Shown: in pieces, positions 1 through 9,477 of the stretch
How positions within the stretch are numbered: position 1 is the first letter of the stretch
How the letters are laid out: the number at the start of each line of letters is the position of its first letter
Source: an uncultured Eubacteriales bacterium
GTDB lineage: Bacteria; Bacillota; Clostridia; Oscillospirales; Acutalibacteraceae
NCBI GenBank assembly: GCA_900316455.1
Contig: ONCX01000030.1
Location: 1 to 33,811 of the forward strand
Direction: 5' to 3'
Length of the DNA stretch: 33,811 bases
The notes under the pieces: model-generated
Told to the model about the DNA's origin: nothing
The model's input: only the letters and a program-made list of their open reading frames with translations
Databases searched by the model: none
Translations under genes and position numbers: made by a program

Positions 1-23
1 ATTATTACTGTCATATCAAAAAA

Positions 24-773
24 TTACAGCTTTGCGCCGCACTCTCCGCAGAATTTCATGTCGGGAGAGTTTTCATAGCCGCACTTTGGACACCTGCCGG
101 TTTTCTGCTGCATCGGAGCGCCGCATTCTCCGCAGAATTTGAGTCCCGCTGCTACCTTTGCGCCGCAGCTTGGGCATTTGGTGACATTCAACGGAGCGCC
201 GCAGTTGTTGCAGAATTTACCGTTTCCTGCGGGTTTGCCGCATTCAGGACATACTGTGGTACGTGTTTCAAGCTTGCCCTTCCAGACCTGCGCGGTTTCA
301 GCGGCTTCGTCAATATTCCTCCGCATTGCCTGATTACGTGCCTGCGCCACATAGCTTGCCTCTCTGGGAGCGCAATCGGTGCAAAGTCCTTCGTCTTCGT
401 TCCAGCAGTCGGAACATACCCACTTGTTGCAGGCAGGACATTTCCTGAATTGCGGGCGCACTTCTTCCTGAGCGGCGTCAAAAGCTGCCTCATATTCCTT
501 TCTCCATTGAGGAGACTGTCCGTCAAATCTGCCGCTTACAGCGTCGCTGCCGCGTTCAAGAGCATATCCGATTTCACCGGCGGCTCCGCCGAGCATTCCG
601 CCGAGCGCTGAGGCGATTCTTCCAAATCCGGTTGCACTGCGCTGTTTTTTCTAGGTAGTGGAAGGAATAAATGTGCTTTGAACTCCATTTCCGCAGCAGT
701 CACAATAAAATTCAAACTGAAATCCAGCGTCTGTGGAAAGATCATTATAATTTCTGGTGAATGAATGCAACAT
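24..773 (-). pseudogene. multi-zinc-ribbon protein interrupted by an in-frame TAG
   Basis: The longest uninterrupted frame starts at 596 and encodes 190 residues. The same frame continues upstream to an ATG at 773, preceded by a strong AGGAGG ribosome site and a good promoter. Read from 773, the only break is a TAG at 651-653 (codon 41). The first 40 codons look like real protein, including a CDCC cysteine cluster, and the frame resumes directly after the stop. The intact product would be about 249 aa: an N-terminal Cys-rich segment, a Gly/Ala-rich stretch, a central CPAC...CSDC...CTDC cluster and three C-terminal CPxCG...FCxxCG ribbons ending in CGECGAKL. Zinc binding is inferred from these cysteines and the function is unknown. 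It could be a true pseudogene, an assembly error, or a gene restarting at 596, where I see no comparable ribosome site. TAG serves as a normal stop elsewhere in the window. Confidence 0.75.
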
Positions 774-809
774 GATAAAATTACCTCCTACTATATTTTT
801 TCTAAATTA

Positions 810-838
810 ATTGTATAAAAGAAAATATAATTTGTCAA
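810..838 (-). promoter_or_regulatory. promoter of the zinc-ribbon gene
   Basis: On the - strand a perfect TTGACA (838-833) is followed by a 17-bp spacer and TACAAT (815-810). About 40 bp further downstream lie AGGAGG and the ATG at 773. This is a strong housekeeping-type promoter. It supports 773 rather than 596 as the real gene start. Confidence 0.75.
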
Positions 839-848
839 TAATTTTATA

Positions 849-876
849 AAATTCAAAAAAAATTCATAAAAATTCA
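849..876. repeat. three phased AAATTCA repeats between divergent promoters
   Basis: AAATTCA occurs at 849-855, 860-866 and 870-876, with start-to-start spacings of 11 and 10 bp, or about one helical turn each. The repeats sit between the -35 boxes of the two divergent promoters (833-838 and 888-893). They could be an operator bound on one face of the DNA, or a curved UP-like element formed by the adjoining A-tracts. No binding protein is shown by the sequence. Confidence 0.5.
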
Positions 877-887
877 TCTAACAGCTA

Positions 888-916
888 TTGACAATCATAT
901 GAACCTGTATTATAAT
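888..916 (+). promoter_or_regulatory. promoter of the DUF1836 gene
   Basis: TTGACA (888-893), a 17-bp spacer and TATAAT (911-916) match the sigma-A consensus exactly. The ATG at 899 falls inside this spacer, so it cannot be the usual start. This moves the DUF1836 start to 962. Confidence 0.85.
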
Positions 917-961
917 CAAGATAATTTAAGTAACAATCAGATAAACTTGAAGGTGAATCAT

Positions 962-1519
962 ATGACATATAATGAAACCGAAAAGCAGGAGCTTATAGAT
1001 TTTGAAGCCATACGTCCGGCGTTTGCGGTAACGGGTGGGCTTATGCTTTCACAGGTTGTGGAAATGACAGGTCTTGGCGGCTCTACCATACAGAATTGGA
1101 TAAAGCGCGGCTGGGTAATGTCGCCGGTCGATAAGAAATACAGCGAACGCCAGGTGGCTCGTATACTGATTATAAATATGCTTCGTAAATCAATGCAGCT
1201 TGAAAATATCCTGAGGCTGATGGAGTGCGTCAACGGAGATGTTGAAGATCAGTCGGACGACATTATAATGGACGCGGATTTGTACATATATATTTATAAG
1301 ATAATAAAGAAAATAGAACCATTGGAAAAGTTCACACTTGACCGTCTTGACGGCGTTATTGATGAAGAAATCAAGGATTATCACGGAGCCGGAGCGGGAT
1401 ATACCGGTCATGTAAGCGATGCGACAAAACGTCTTCATGACGCTCTCCGCATAATCCTTTTGACATATATGAGCAGCGAGCTGAGAAAGCGCGCTGAATC
1501 TGAACTTGAAAAAATGTAA
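962..1519 (+). CDS. DUF1836 family, MerR-like HTH regulator
   Basis: This 185-residue protein matches the DUF1836 family of Clostridia and Bacilli, which are probable DNA-binding proteins. Residues about 30-75 form a MerR-like winged-helix segment: LSQVVEMTG, then STIQNWIKRGWV, then SERQVARILIINML. A helical C-terminal half follows. The ATG at 962 is chosen because AAGGTG lies 6 nt upstream and because a consensus promoter covers the alternative ATG at 899. It is divergently transcribed from the zinc-ribbon gene, and phased repeats lie between the two promoters, which would suit autoregulation and control of its neighbour. That role is inferred from position only. Confidence 0.85.
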   Translation: MTYNETEKQELIDFEAIRPAFAVTGGLMLSQVVEMTGLGGSTIQNWIKRGWVMSPVDKKYSERQVARILIINMLRKSMQLENILRLMECVNGDVEDQSDDIIMDADLYIYIYKIIKKIEPLEKFTLDRLDGVIDEEIKDYHGAGAGYTGHVSDATKRLHDALRIILLTYMSSELRKRAESELEKM

Positions 1520-1643
1520 GTAAATTTTGGTAAGAGTAAGATAAGGATTAAGGATTGCTGTAAAAGGGTATCAGCAAGGGGACAGGTTCCGGAAAAGAGT
1601 ATCAAAAAGGGGATAACAATATATAATGAAAGGAAATGAAAAA

Positions 1644-1847
1644 ATGAGAAAATGCGTGCGATGCGGTACTGAAATGGTTGAAAGCGGACATATCACAGGA
1701 GCCGGATTCAAGCTTAACGACAGGGAATTCAAGACATATCCCATAAAGACCGCGATTTGTCCGAAATGTCACGAGGTTTCACTGTACATCGAGGAAGGAG
1801 AATTCGGTAAAATGACAGGTAAACCTCCTGTCGCAAAGCATATTTAA
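1644..1847 (+). CDS. small single zinc-ribbon protein
   Basis: A 67-residue protein with two CxxC knuckles, CVRC near the N-terminus and CPKC at about residue 40, typical of a C4 zinc ribbon. The ATG at 1644 is preferred because AAAGGAA (1629-1635) lies at good distance. The in-frame ATG at 1626 has only a distant purine tract. The gene lies 14 nt upstream of the NfeD-like gene, so the two are probably co-transcribed. The 124-nt gap before it holds a short 6-bp inverted repeat (TTGCTG 1555-1560 with CAGCAA 1572-1577) without a T-run. The function is unknown; small ribbons of this type often bind nucleic acid or protein partners. Confidence 0.7.
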   Translation: MRKCVRCGTEMVESGHITGAGFKLNDREFKTYPIKTAICPKCHEVSLYIEEGEFGKMTGKPPVAKHI

Positions 1848-1861
1848 GGTGGTGGTATATA

Positions 1862-2479
1862 ATGAAAGAATGGTTTATGACTGATCCTTTGAGAGCGGCT
1901 TTGCTATGCGTAGCTGTTCCGGCGACTGTGATAATGATATTGCAGACGGTAATGATTTTTATAGGCATGGCAGGGCATTCCGACGTCGATATGCCTGACG
2001 ATAACGGTATAGACGGAGTTTTCGGGAATGATTCTCCAGATGCGCCGGACGTTCATATGGGCGATTCCGGACTTAGGATATTCACCGTGCGCGGAATGGT
2101 GGCATTCTTCGCGGTGGGCGGCTGGGCTGGACTTTCGGCTTTGTCGCTCAGCGGAAGTCCGTCCGCCGCGATCATTACTTCACTGATAGCCGGAACGCTC
2201 GCTCTGCTGCTTGTTGCGTGGTTCTTTAAATGGGCGGCTTCTCTCAATGAGAATGGGACATTGCAGATGGACAGCGCAGTAGGCAAGGTAGGCGAGGTTT
2301 ACATAACTGTTCCGCCGGATATGACCGGCACGGGTAAGGTAAACGTCATAATTCAGGGCAGGCTTACCGAGGCAGAAGCCATGACCGAATGCAGCCGACC
2401 CCTCAAATACGGAGAGCCGGTTGAAGTTATCGGAATGGCAGTGGGAAACACATTAATGGTCAAGCCAATAAAAAATTAA
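1862..2479 (+). CDS. NfeD-like membrane protein (YuaF type)
   Basis: This 205-residue protein has a first membrane segment at about residues 10-36. An acidic extracytoplasmic-looking loop follows (DVDMPDDNG...DSPDAPDVHMGD), then two more membrane segments at about 75-128. The C-terminal domain (about 134-203, VGKVGEVYITVPP to GNTLMVKPI) resembles the OB-fold of NfeD proteins. NfeD/YuaF proteins are encoded beside flotillins and help organise flotillin-rich membrane domains. A flotillin gene lies 1.5 kb downstream on the same strand, which supports the call. The ATG at 1862 follows AAGGTGGTGG at good spacing. The family assignment rests on topology, the OB-like tail and context; I could not run a profile search. 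Confidence 0.75.
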   Translation: MKEWFMTDPLRAALLCVAVPATVIMILQTVMIFIGMAGHSDVDMPDDNGIDGVFGNDSPDAPDVHMGDSGLRIFTVRGMVAFFAVGGWAGLSALSLSGSPSAAIITSLIAGTLALLLVAWFFKWAASLNENGTLQMDSAVGKVGEVYITVPPDMTGTGKVNVIIQGRLTEAEAMTECSRPLKYGEPVEVIGMAVGNTLMVKPIKN

Positions 2480-2481
2480 TA

Positions 2482-2760
2482 ATGACTGTAAATCACTTCA
2501 GAAAGAGGTCTGTAATATTTCTTATGAATAACAAATTACTGAATAACAAATTACACTCAATTCAAATAAATAAATGTCCTTTCTGCGGCGGGACGGAATT
2601 TGTTTACGGTTATCAGTCAGAGTACGGAGCGGTAACCGGCAATGAAAGCCTTATGTCATGGCAGGTTCTGCGCCATGTAATATGCCGCAACTGCGGCAGC
2701 GTGGTTCACAGCTATGTAGATGCCCCTGAAAAGCTGTTGAAATGGAGCAACCGCAGATAA
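2482..2760 (+). CDS. small zinc-ribbon protein
   Basis: A protein of up to 92 residues with CPFCGG at about residue 33 and CRNCGS near residue 70, a split C4 zinc ribbon. The start is uncertain. The ATG at 2482 lies 3 nt after the NfeD stop without a clear ribosome site, which would require translational coupling. The ATG at 2524 has AAAGAGG about 15 nt upstream, which is rather far. The cysteine-bearing core is the same either way. It is the third zinc-ribbon gene in 2.7 kb. The function is unknown. Confidence 0.6.
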   Translation: MTVNHFRKRSVIFLMNNKLLNNKLHSIQINKCPFCGGTEFVYGYQSEYGAVTGNESLMSWQVLRHVICRNCGSVVHSYVDAPEKLLKWSNRR

Positions 2761-2775
2761 AATTCATTATTCATA

Positions 2776-2804
2776 TTGCTTATTTCCGCACGATATGATA
2801 TAAT
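2776..2804 (+). promoter_or_regulatory. promoter of the LRR lipoprotein gene
   Basis: TTGCTT (2776-2781), a 17-bp spacer and TATAAT (2799-2804) precede GGAGGA and the GTG start at 2842. The LRR gene can therefore be transcribed separately from the NfeD group. Confidence 0.6.
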
Positions 2805-2841
2805 TTTTTTGGCAAATATAAAAATATCGGAGGAATGATAT

Positions 2842-3813
2842 GTGAAAAAAATTTCAGGAATTTTCTTAATAAAGGCTCTGTTGATTTCTGCTTCTGTGAC
2901 GGCGCTTGCATTGATAGCCGGCTGTACATCGGGATTTGCCGAGCCGTTTGATATCAACAATATTTACTTTAATTATAATACGGTGAGCGACAGCGACGGC
3001 AAATATATTGTTATCACAAAGCATATTGTTTCTCAGTCTGATGTTAATATACCGGATACAATATACGGCATTCCTGTAAAAGAGGTTGCGGAATCGGCTT
3101 TTGCCGGAGACAGCCGGATTAAGACTGTTAATTTCGGAAAAAATATGCGCCGTGTCGGAAACAATGCCTTTGGCAGCTGCACAAATCTCCAAACCGTCAC
3201 ATTTAATGTCAGTATGAGCGATATAGGAGAATACGCGTTTCAGGAATGTACGTCTCTGCAATCCATAGATCTTCCGGAAATGACTGAATCAATCGGGCGA
3301 GGCGCGTTCTATAACTGCGGTCAGCTGAGTGAGATATCCGTTCCGCAGGGAATAAAAAGTATAGGCGGCAGGGCATTTGTCGGTACGCCTTGGCTGAAGT
3401 CGCGTTCAAATGACAAAATGGTTATTGTGGGCGACGGAATACTTATTGCTTACAATGGGAGCAACGTTGAATTGACACTGCCGGACAGCGTCCGCTGTAT
3501 TTCCGGCGCATTCGCGGGAAATACAGCATTGCAGGAGGTTACGCTTAAAAACGGAATTACCTCGATAGGCGATATGGCGTTTATGGGCTGCGGTTCGCTG
3601 AAAGAAATAAATATTCCCTCAACCGTTACCGAAATAGGCGGCAGCGCCTTCTACGGCTGCTCATCCGTCAAAAAGCTCGTTATTCCCGAAAGCGTTCAGT
3701 CAATAGGCGACGGCGCGTTTACAGACTGCAGGGCCGCATTGTTTGTCAAGGAAGGCTCATATGCCGAAAAATACTGCGCTGAGAATGGTCTGGATTGTTT
3801 TTTAAGTAAATAA
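2842..3813 (+). CDS. BspA-type leucine-rich-repeat lipoprotein
   Basis: The 323-residue product starts with a lipoprotein signal: KK, then a hydrophobic stretch, then LIAGC with the lipidated cysteine at residue 28. Residues about 60-310 carry repeated LRR_5 (BspA-like) units with the pattern I.....AF.....L..I..P..V..IG..AF. A short gap around 185-215 (KMVIVGDGILIAYNG) is typical of the family. Such proteins are surface adhesion or scaffolding proteins, and the ligand is unknown. The start is GTG, with GGAGGA 7 nt upstream; an overlapping ATG at 2835 is in another frame. It has its own promoter and precedes the flotillin gene by 118 nt, so a role at flotillin-rich membrane domains is possible but only inferred. 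Confidence 0.85.
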   Translation: MKKISGIFLIKALLISASVTALALIAGCTSGFAEPFDINNIYFNYNTVSDSDGKYIVITKHIVSQSDVNIPDTIYGIPVKEVAESAFAGDSRIKTVNFGKNMRRVGNNAFGSCTNLQTVTFNVSMSDIGEYAFQECTSLQSIDLPEMTESIGRGAFYNCGQLSEISVPQGIKSIGGRAFVGTPWLKSRSNDKMVIVGDGILIAYNGSNVELTLPDSVRCISGAFAGNTALQEVTLKNGITSIGDMAFMGCGSLKEINIPSTVTEIGGSAFYGCSSVKKLVIPESVQSIGDGAFTDCRAALFVKEGSYAEKYCAENGLDCFLSK

Positions 3814-3931
3814 CTGATTGTAATATTGTAATTCTATATTAAATTTTGGAATAAATACAATTGTTTATTGTTAATAAACGGAGAATAATACTCTGTTTTA
3901 ATAAAAATATTCTTTAAAGGAGTAATTAATA

Positions 3932-5338
3932 ATGCCATCAATTCCATCGGAAGTCATGATCACACTTGTAGTTATAGCACTGCTGCTTTTCAGCATGTTT
4001 GCCGTCGTACTGTCGAGATACCGCAAATGTCCGTCGGACAAGATTATGGTAATTTACGGTAAAGTTGGCAACGACAAGAACGGTGAAACAATGTCGTCAA
4101 GATGTATTCACGGCGGCGCGTCGTTTGTGTGGCCTGTAATTCAGGATTATCAGTATCTTGACCTTACGCCTATTTCTATCAATGTTGACCTAACAAACGC
4201 CCTCTCACGTCAGAATATCCGTATCGACGTACCTTCCCGCTTTACTGTAGGTATTTCCACGGAGCCTGGAATCATGCAGAATGCCGCGGAGCGTCTGCTT
4301 GGGCTTCGTCTGAGCGAGATTCAGGAGCTTGCAAAGGACATCATCTTCGGTCAGCTCCGTCTGGTTATCGCCACAATGGAGATAGAGGAAATCAACACCG
4401 ACCGCGACAAATTCCTTGAAGCGGTCAGCCATAACGTCGAGAGCGAGCTTAAAAAGATAGGTCTGCGCTTAATTAACGTCAATGTGACAGACATAACTGA
4501 CGAATCCGGCTATATCGAGGCTCTTGGTAAAGAAGCCGCAGCACGCGCAATCAACGACGCTAAGATCAGCGTTGCCCAGAAGAACCGCGACGGTTCCATC
4601 GGTCAGGCAAACGCGCAGAAGGATGAAAGAATAAGCGTCGCCAGCGCAAACGCAGCCGCCATAAACGGTGAAAACGAAGCGAAGGCAGCCATTGCACAGT
4701 CAGACGCCACCCGCCGCGAGCGTGAAGCGGAGGCTACCAGACGCGCGACTACGGCGGAAAATGTTGCAAAGGCAAAGGCTCTTGAGGAATCGTATGTAGC
4801 ACAGAAGCTCGCCGAGGAATCCAGAGCCGAAAGGGAAATAGCCACACAGAGAGCCGATGTTATAGTCAAGGCTGAAATTGAAAAGCAGCGCATTGAGATA
4901 GAGGCTGAAGCCGAAGCTGAGATGATACGCCGCAAGGCAAAGGGCGAAGCCGACGCTATTTACGCCAAGATGGAAGCTCAGGCGAGAGGTATGCAGGAAA
5001 TTCTTACCAAGCAGGCCTCAGGTTTCGCGCAGATAGTAGCTGCTGCGGGCGGAAACTCTGAGGACGCCGTTCAGCTTATTCTTGCCGATAAGATGGAAGA
5101 GCTTGTCAGGACTCAGGTGGAAGCCGTCAAGGATATCAAGATCGACAAGGTTACCGTTTGGGACAGCGGCAGCAAGGAGGGCGGCAAAACCTCAACAGCC
5201 AATTTCATCAGCGGACTCATGCAGTCTGTTCCTCCACTCAGCGAGACATTCAAGATGGCTGGCATGAAAGTGCCAAAGATTCTCGGCACGGATATTGCCG
5301 ATGAGTCAGCAATTAAGGATATTGATTCAAATAAGTAA
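3932..5338 (+). CDS. flotillin family (SPFH/band 7) protein
   Basis: A 468-residue membrane scaffold protein. A single N-terminal hydrophobic segment (about 8-28) is followed by an SPFH domain (about 35-215). A long Ala/Glu/Arg-rich coiled coil (about 215-355) is full of EAEA and RRE motifs, and a C-terminal oligomerisation region (about 360-450) includes GGNSEDAVQLILADKM. This matches bacterial flotillins of the FloT/YqiK type, which form membrane microdomains together with an NfeD partner; an NfeD-like gene lies upstream. The ATG follows AAAGGAG at good spacing. The 118-nt leader is very AT-rich with no clear consensus promoter. A strong terminator follows, so this is the last gene of the group. 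Confidence 0.93.
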   Translation: MPSIPSEVMITLVVIALLLFSMFAVVLSRYRKCPSDKIMVIYGKVGNDKNGETMSSRCIHGGASFVWPVIQDYQYLDLTPISINVDLTNALSRQNIRIDVPSRFTVGISTEPGIMQNAAERLLGLRLSEIQELAKDIIFGQLRLVIATMEIEEINTDRDKFLEAVSHNVESELKKIGLRLINVNVTDITDESGYIEALGKEAAARAINDAKISVAQKNRDGSIGQANAQKDERISVASANAAAINGENEAKAAIAQSDATRREREAEATRRATTAENVAKAKALEESYVAQKLAEESRAEREIATQRADVIVKAEIEKQRIEIEAEAEAEMIRRKAKGEADAIYAKMEAQARGMQEILTKQASGFAQIVAAAGGNSEDAVQLILADKMEELVRTQVEAVKDIKIDKVTVWDSGSKEGGKTSTANFISGLMQSVPPLSETFKMAGMKVPKILGTDIADESAIKDIDSNK

Positions 5339-5372
5339 AAGCTATATTATTTTAGTGAATTAAATTAAAATA

Positions 5373-5431
5373 AGCTGCCCGTATTTTCAACAATTATTTA
5401 AAATTTGTTGAAAACGCGGGCGCTTTTTTTT
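5373..5431 (+). terminator. rho-independent terminator after the flotillin gene
   Basis: A long hairpin pairs AGCTGCCCGTATTTTCAACAA with its near-complement ending in GCGGGCGCT, with one bulge and two imperfect pairs. Eight Ts follow at 5424-5431. It ends the flotillin transcript. Confidence 0.85.
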
Positions 5432-5487
5432 GCATAGTGAAAGGCATAAAGAAAATAATTAAATTCAAACATTTTTTTTCCTTGACG

Positions 5488-5516
5488 TTGAAATGCCGAA
5501 GTATTTCTGATATAAT
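5488..5516 (+). promoter_or_regulatory. promoter of the EEP-fold lipoprotein gene
   Basis: TTGAAA (5488-5493), a 17-bp spacer and TATAAT (5511-5516) lie 58 bp upstream of the ATG at 5574. Confidence 0.7.
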
Positions 5517-5573
5517 ATCTGAAGATATTTGTGATGGTCTTGAAGGATTGTGGAAAAACAAAGGGGAATACTT

Positions 5574-7688
5574 ATGAAGATGCGCGGAGCCAAAGTAAAG
5601 TTTATTACAGTATCAGCGGTATTGTTGATTATTGTACTACTGCTGTGTACAGCTTGCTCGGACGGTGAAAAAAATAATTCCGATACAGTGAATGAAATGG
5701 AAGAGGAAAAAATATTTCTTATAACCGACGATACGCCGAATTGCAGTATGATAATATCCGATGAGGTATTCAAATATCTTAATAAGGACGACGATTATTC
5801 ATACATACTCGATATGATGAACGATTATTTCAATGTGGTTATAAATGAGGAAATAGAGCCAAATGTAGTATATATCAGGGCTGTGAGTGAAAAAATAGAC
5901 GCTGAGGTGAGACTTTCCGAGGTATATGAAGCATCAAGCAAGGCGTCTCTTTTGCTTCAGATAGCCGAAGCGGGAAAATCAGTATTTAACGAGTACAATT
6001 TTGACATGGTGAATGAAAATAAAGCCCAACAAGAACCTGAAAAAACGGACAATGAGCTTTATAATGAATTGATTTCAAGTCTTAAAACAATAGCTAATAA
6101 AGCTGCCATTTATGGTGTAAATGCTATCAAAGATGAATTTAAGGAAAAAACCAGACAAATTTATCATACATCAGACAAGATAACGTCAGGTAAAAATGTT
6201 GACCGTTTAAAGTACAACGATTATTATATAGACATAAACAATGATACAGGTATTTCCATTGTGTGCGGTTCGGAGGAAACAGTGGTGACCGCGCTGGATT
6301 ATTTCCTTACAGAATACATTGAAATGGGTACTTCCGGAGAGGGCGATTATATTATAGATGTTCCGGATTCAAAAATTCATGTGGGTCATTATCTCAGCGA
6401 TACTATAGGAAATCAATCTGTTGATAAATTCAGCATTGTGTATTACTGTGATGACAAATATTACGACAGCCGTGAAAATGCCAAGTATCTTAAAGAATAT
6501 TTTTTAAGATACTACGGTGTGGAATTGTTGATAAAGAACACCGATTGTTCAAGTGAAAATGTCAACAGGGAATTAAAGTACAAAATAGTCATAGGAAAAT
6601 CAAGCCTTGTACTAAGTGAAAAGTATTACAGCAAAAGGCTTGATATTATGGATTATCAGATATTGCAGCAGGGAAATAATCTTTATATTCTTGGCGGTTC
6701 CGATATGTCGATAAGGTATGCCATAGATTATATGATAGATGAATTCTTTTCAAAGGAAGTACCGGTTCCGAACGGATTTTTTATCAGCGGCAGTATCTAC
6801 GGTAAAAATATTATTCAAAAATACGGAGACTCCAATTTGCGTATCATGTCGAATAACGTCTGGTACAACAAAAAAGGGAACACATGGTTAAGCGAAGGCT
6901 TTGACTGCTCAAATCAGACGAGATACAGAGAAATGGCAAAGGTATATCTTGCGTATACGCCAGACGTTATTTCATTTCAGGAGCTTTATCCCAGCTCAAA
7001 CTGTTCTGATTTTATGCTTAGAGAAATAAACAAGGGCGGCAGGAATTATCAATTTGTAGACGGAGCAAGAGAATTCTATGTATTAAGAAATCACACTCCG
7101 ATAATTTACAATACGGACACGCTTGAATTGAAAGACTCTGGCTCGCACGTTTTTTCTTACGGTTCAAATACGAGCGGGTCAAATATTGGCACGAAATCAT
7201 ATACATGGGCGTATTTCAGACAAAAAAGCACAGGATATAAATTTATTGTGTTTTCAACTCATCTCTGGTGGAAGCAGGAAGTAGTCGAACCCGGGAGTAT
7301 ACAATACCGAATAGACCAGATGACCGAAATCTGCAAAAAGGCGAATGAGCTGATCAAGGAATATTCATGCTCCTGCTATGTGATGGGTGATTTTAACTGC
7401 AAAACGTCTTCGACGGAATTTGCTACAATGGGCAAATATAATTTTTCGGATTGTCACGAAATTGCCACGGAATTTGCCAGCAATTCTCCCGGCAGGTATA
7501 TATGCAAGGAAAACTCGTTCAGCTACAAGCCGAACGCCGGAACATACAAAAAGAACGGCATAGATCATATTATGGTGAAGAATCTGAAAAAGGCAAGAGT
7601 CCTGTCGTACAATTACGCTTTACCTAATTTTTATGGAAGGCTTTCCGATCACGCTCCTGTCTATATAGATGTAAAAACCCGTACATGA
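5574..7688 (+). CDS. secreted endonuclease/exonuclease/phosphatase-fold lipoprotein
   Basis: The 704-residue product has a signal peptide ending in CTAC, with the candidate lipidated Cys at residue 28. The C-terminal part (about 420-702) carries the metal-dependent EEP motifs in order: MSNNVW 425-430, the QE pair with Glu470, STH with His563, GDFN 605-608, IDH 663-665 and SDHAPV 691-696. All expected catalytic positions appear present, so it should cleave a phosphodiester or phosphate ester outside the cell (DNA, phospholipid or similar). The 390 residues before it match nothing I recognise. They include two similar segments, ISIVCGSEETVVTALDYF (about 227-244) and LYILGGSDMSIRYAIDYM (370-387). 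The ATG at 5574 has AAAGGGG 7 nt upstream and is preferred over the in-frame GTG at 5550. Confidence 0.85.
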   Translation: MKMRGAKVKFITVSAVLLIIVLLLCTACSDGEKNNSDTVNEMEEEKIFLITDDTPNCSMIISDEVFKYLNKDDDYSYILDMMNDYFNVVINEEIEPNVVYIRAVSEKIDAEVRLSEVYEASSKASLLLQIAEAGKSVFNEYNFDMVNENKAQQEPEKTDNELYNELISSLKTIANKAAIYGVNAIKDEFKEKTRQIYHTSDKITSGKNVDRLKYNDYYIDINNDTGISIVCGSEETVVTALDYFLTEYIEMGTSGEGDYIIDVPDSKIHVGHYLSDTIGNQSVDKFSIVYYCDDKYYDSRENAKYLKEYFLRYYGVELLIKNTDCSSENVNRELKYKIVIGKSSLVLSEKYYSKRLDIMDYQILQQGNNLYILGGSDMSIRYAIDYMIDEFFSKEVPVPNGFFISGSIYGKNIIQKYGDSNLRIMSNNVWYNKKGNTWLSEGFDCSNQTRYREMAKVYLAYTPDVISFQELYPSSNCSDFMLREINKGGRNYQFVDGAREFYVLRNHTPIIYNTDTLELKDSGSHVFSYGSNTSGSNIGTKSYTWAYFRQKSTGYKFIVFSTHLWWKQEVVEPGSIQYRIDQMTEICKKANELIKEYSCSCYVMGDFNCKTSSTEFATMGKYNFSDCHEIATEFASNSPGRYICKENSFSYKPNAGTYKKNGIDHIMVKNLKKARVLSYNYALPNFYGRLSDHAPVYIDVKTRT

Positions 7689-7725
7689 GTGTAATCTTTC
7701 CGGGAATTTGAATATAATATTGATG

Positions 7726-7754
7726 TTGACAAAGCAGCCTTTTTGAGGTATAAT
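7726..7754 (+). promoter_or_regulatory. guaB promoter
   Basis: TTGACA (7726-7731), a 17-bp spacer and TATAAT (7749-7754) form a perfect sigma-A promoter. An 83-nt leader follows with no riboswitch that I recognise. Confidence 0.85.
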
Positions 7755-7765
7755 TCATTAAATAG

Positions 7766-9319
<1,554 letters not shown>

Positions 9320-9388
9320 TTTATTGCTGGATTCACAGATAAAATATTCCAATCTGTATATTAATTAAATAATATTACATAAATAAAT

Positions 9389-9433
9389 CCTGACCACTGG
9401 TTTGAAAGAAACAGTGGTCAGGGTGTGTTTTTT
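9389..9433 (+). terminator. rho-independent terminator after guaB
   Basis: An 11-bp perfect stem pairs CCTGACCACTG (9389-9399) with CAGTGGTCAGG (9412-9422). A T-rich run ends at 9433. Confidence 0.9.
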
Positions 9434-9477
9434 GAGAGAGACTGTTCAGGATTTAGTGGAAAGCGGAGGAAATAAAT

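Noticed and set aside
651-653. TAG recoded as an amino acid across the genome
   Set aside because: TAG ends the U32 gene (24183-24185) and the DUF6020 gene (30385-30387) at natural protein ends, so it works as a stop.
899-961. N-terminal extension of the DUF1836 gene to an ATG at 899
   Set aside because: The ATG lies between the -35 and -10 boxes of a perfect promoter and has no ribosome site. The ATG at 962 has a good one.
1555-1577. Small inverted repeat TTGCTG/CAGCAA taken as a terminator after the DUF1836 gene
   Set aside because: The stem is only 6 bp and no T-run follows, so termination is not supported.
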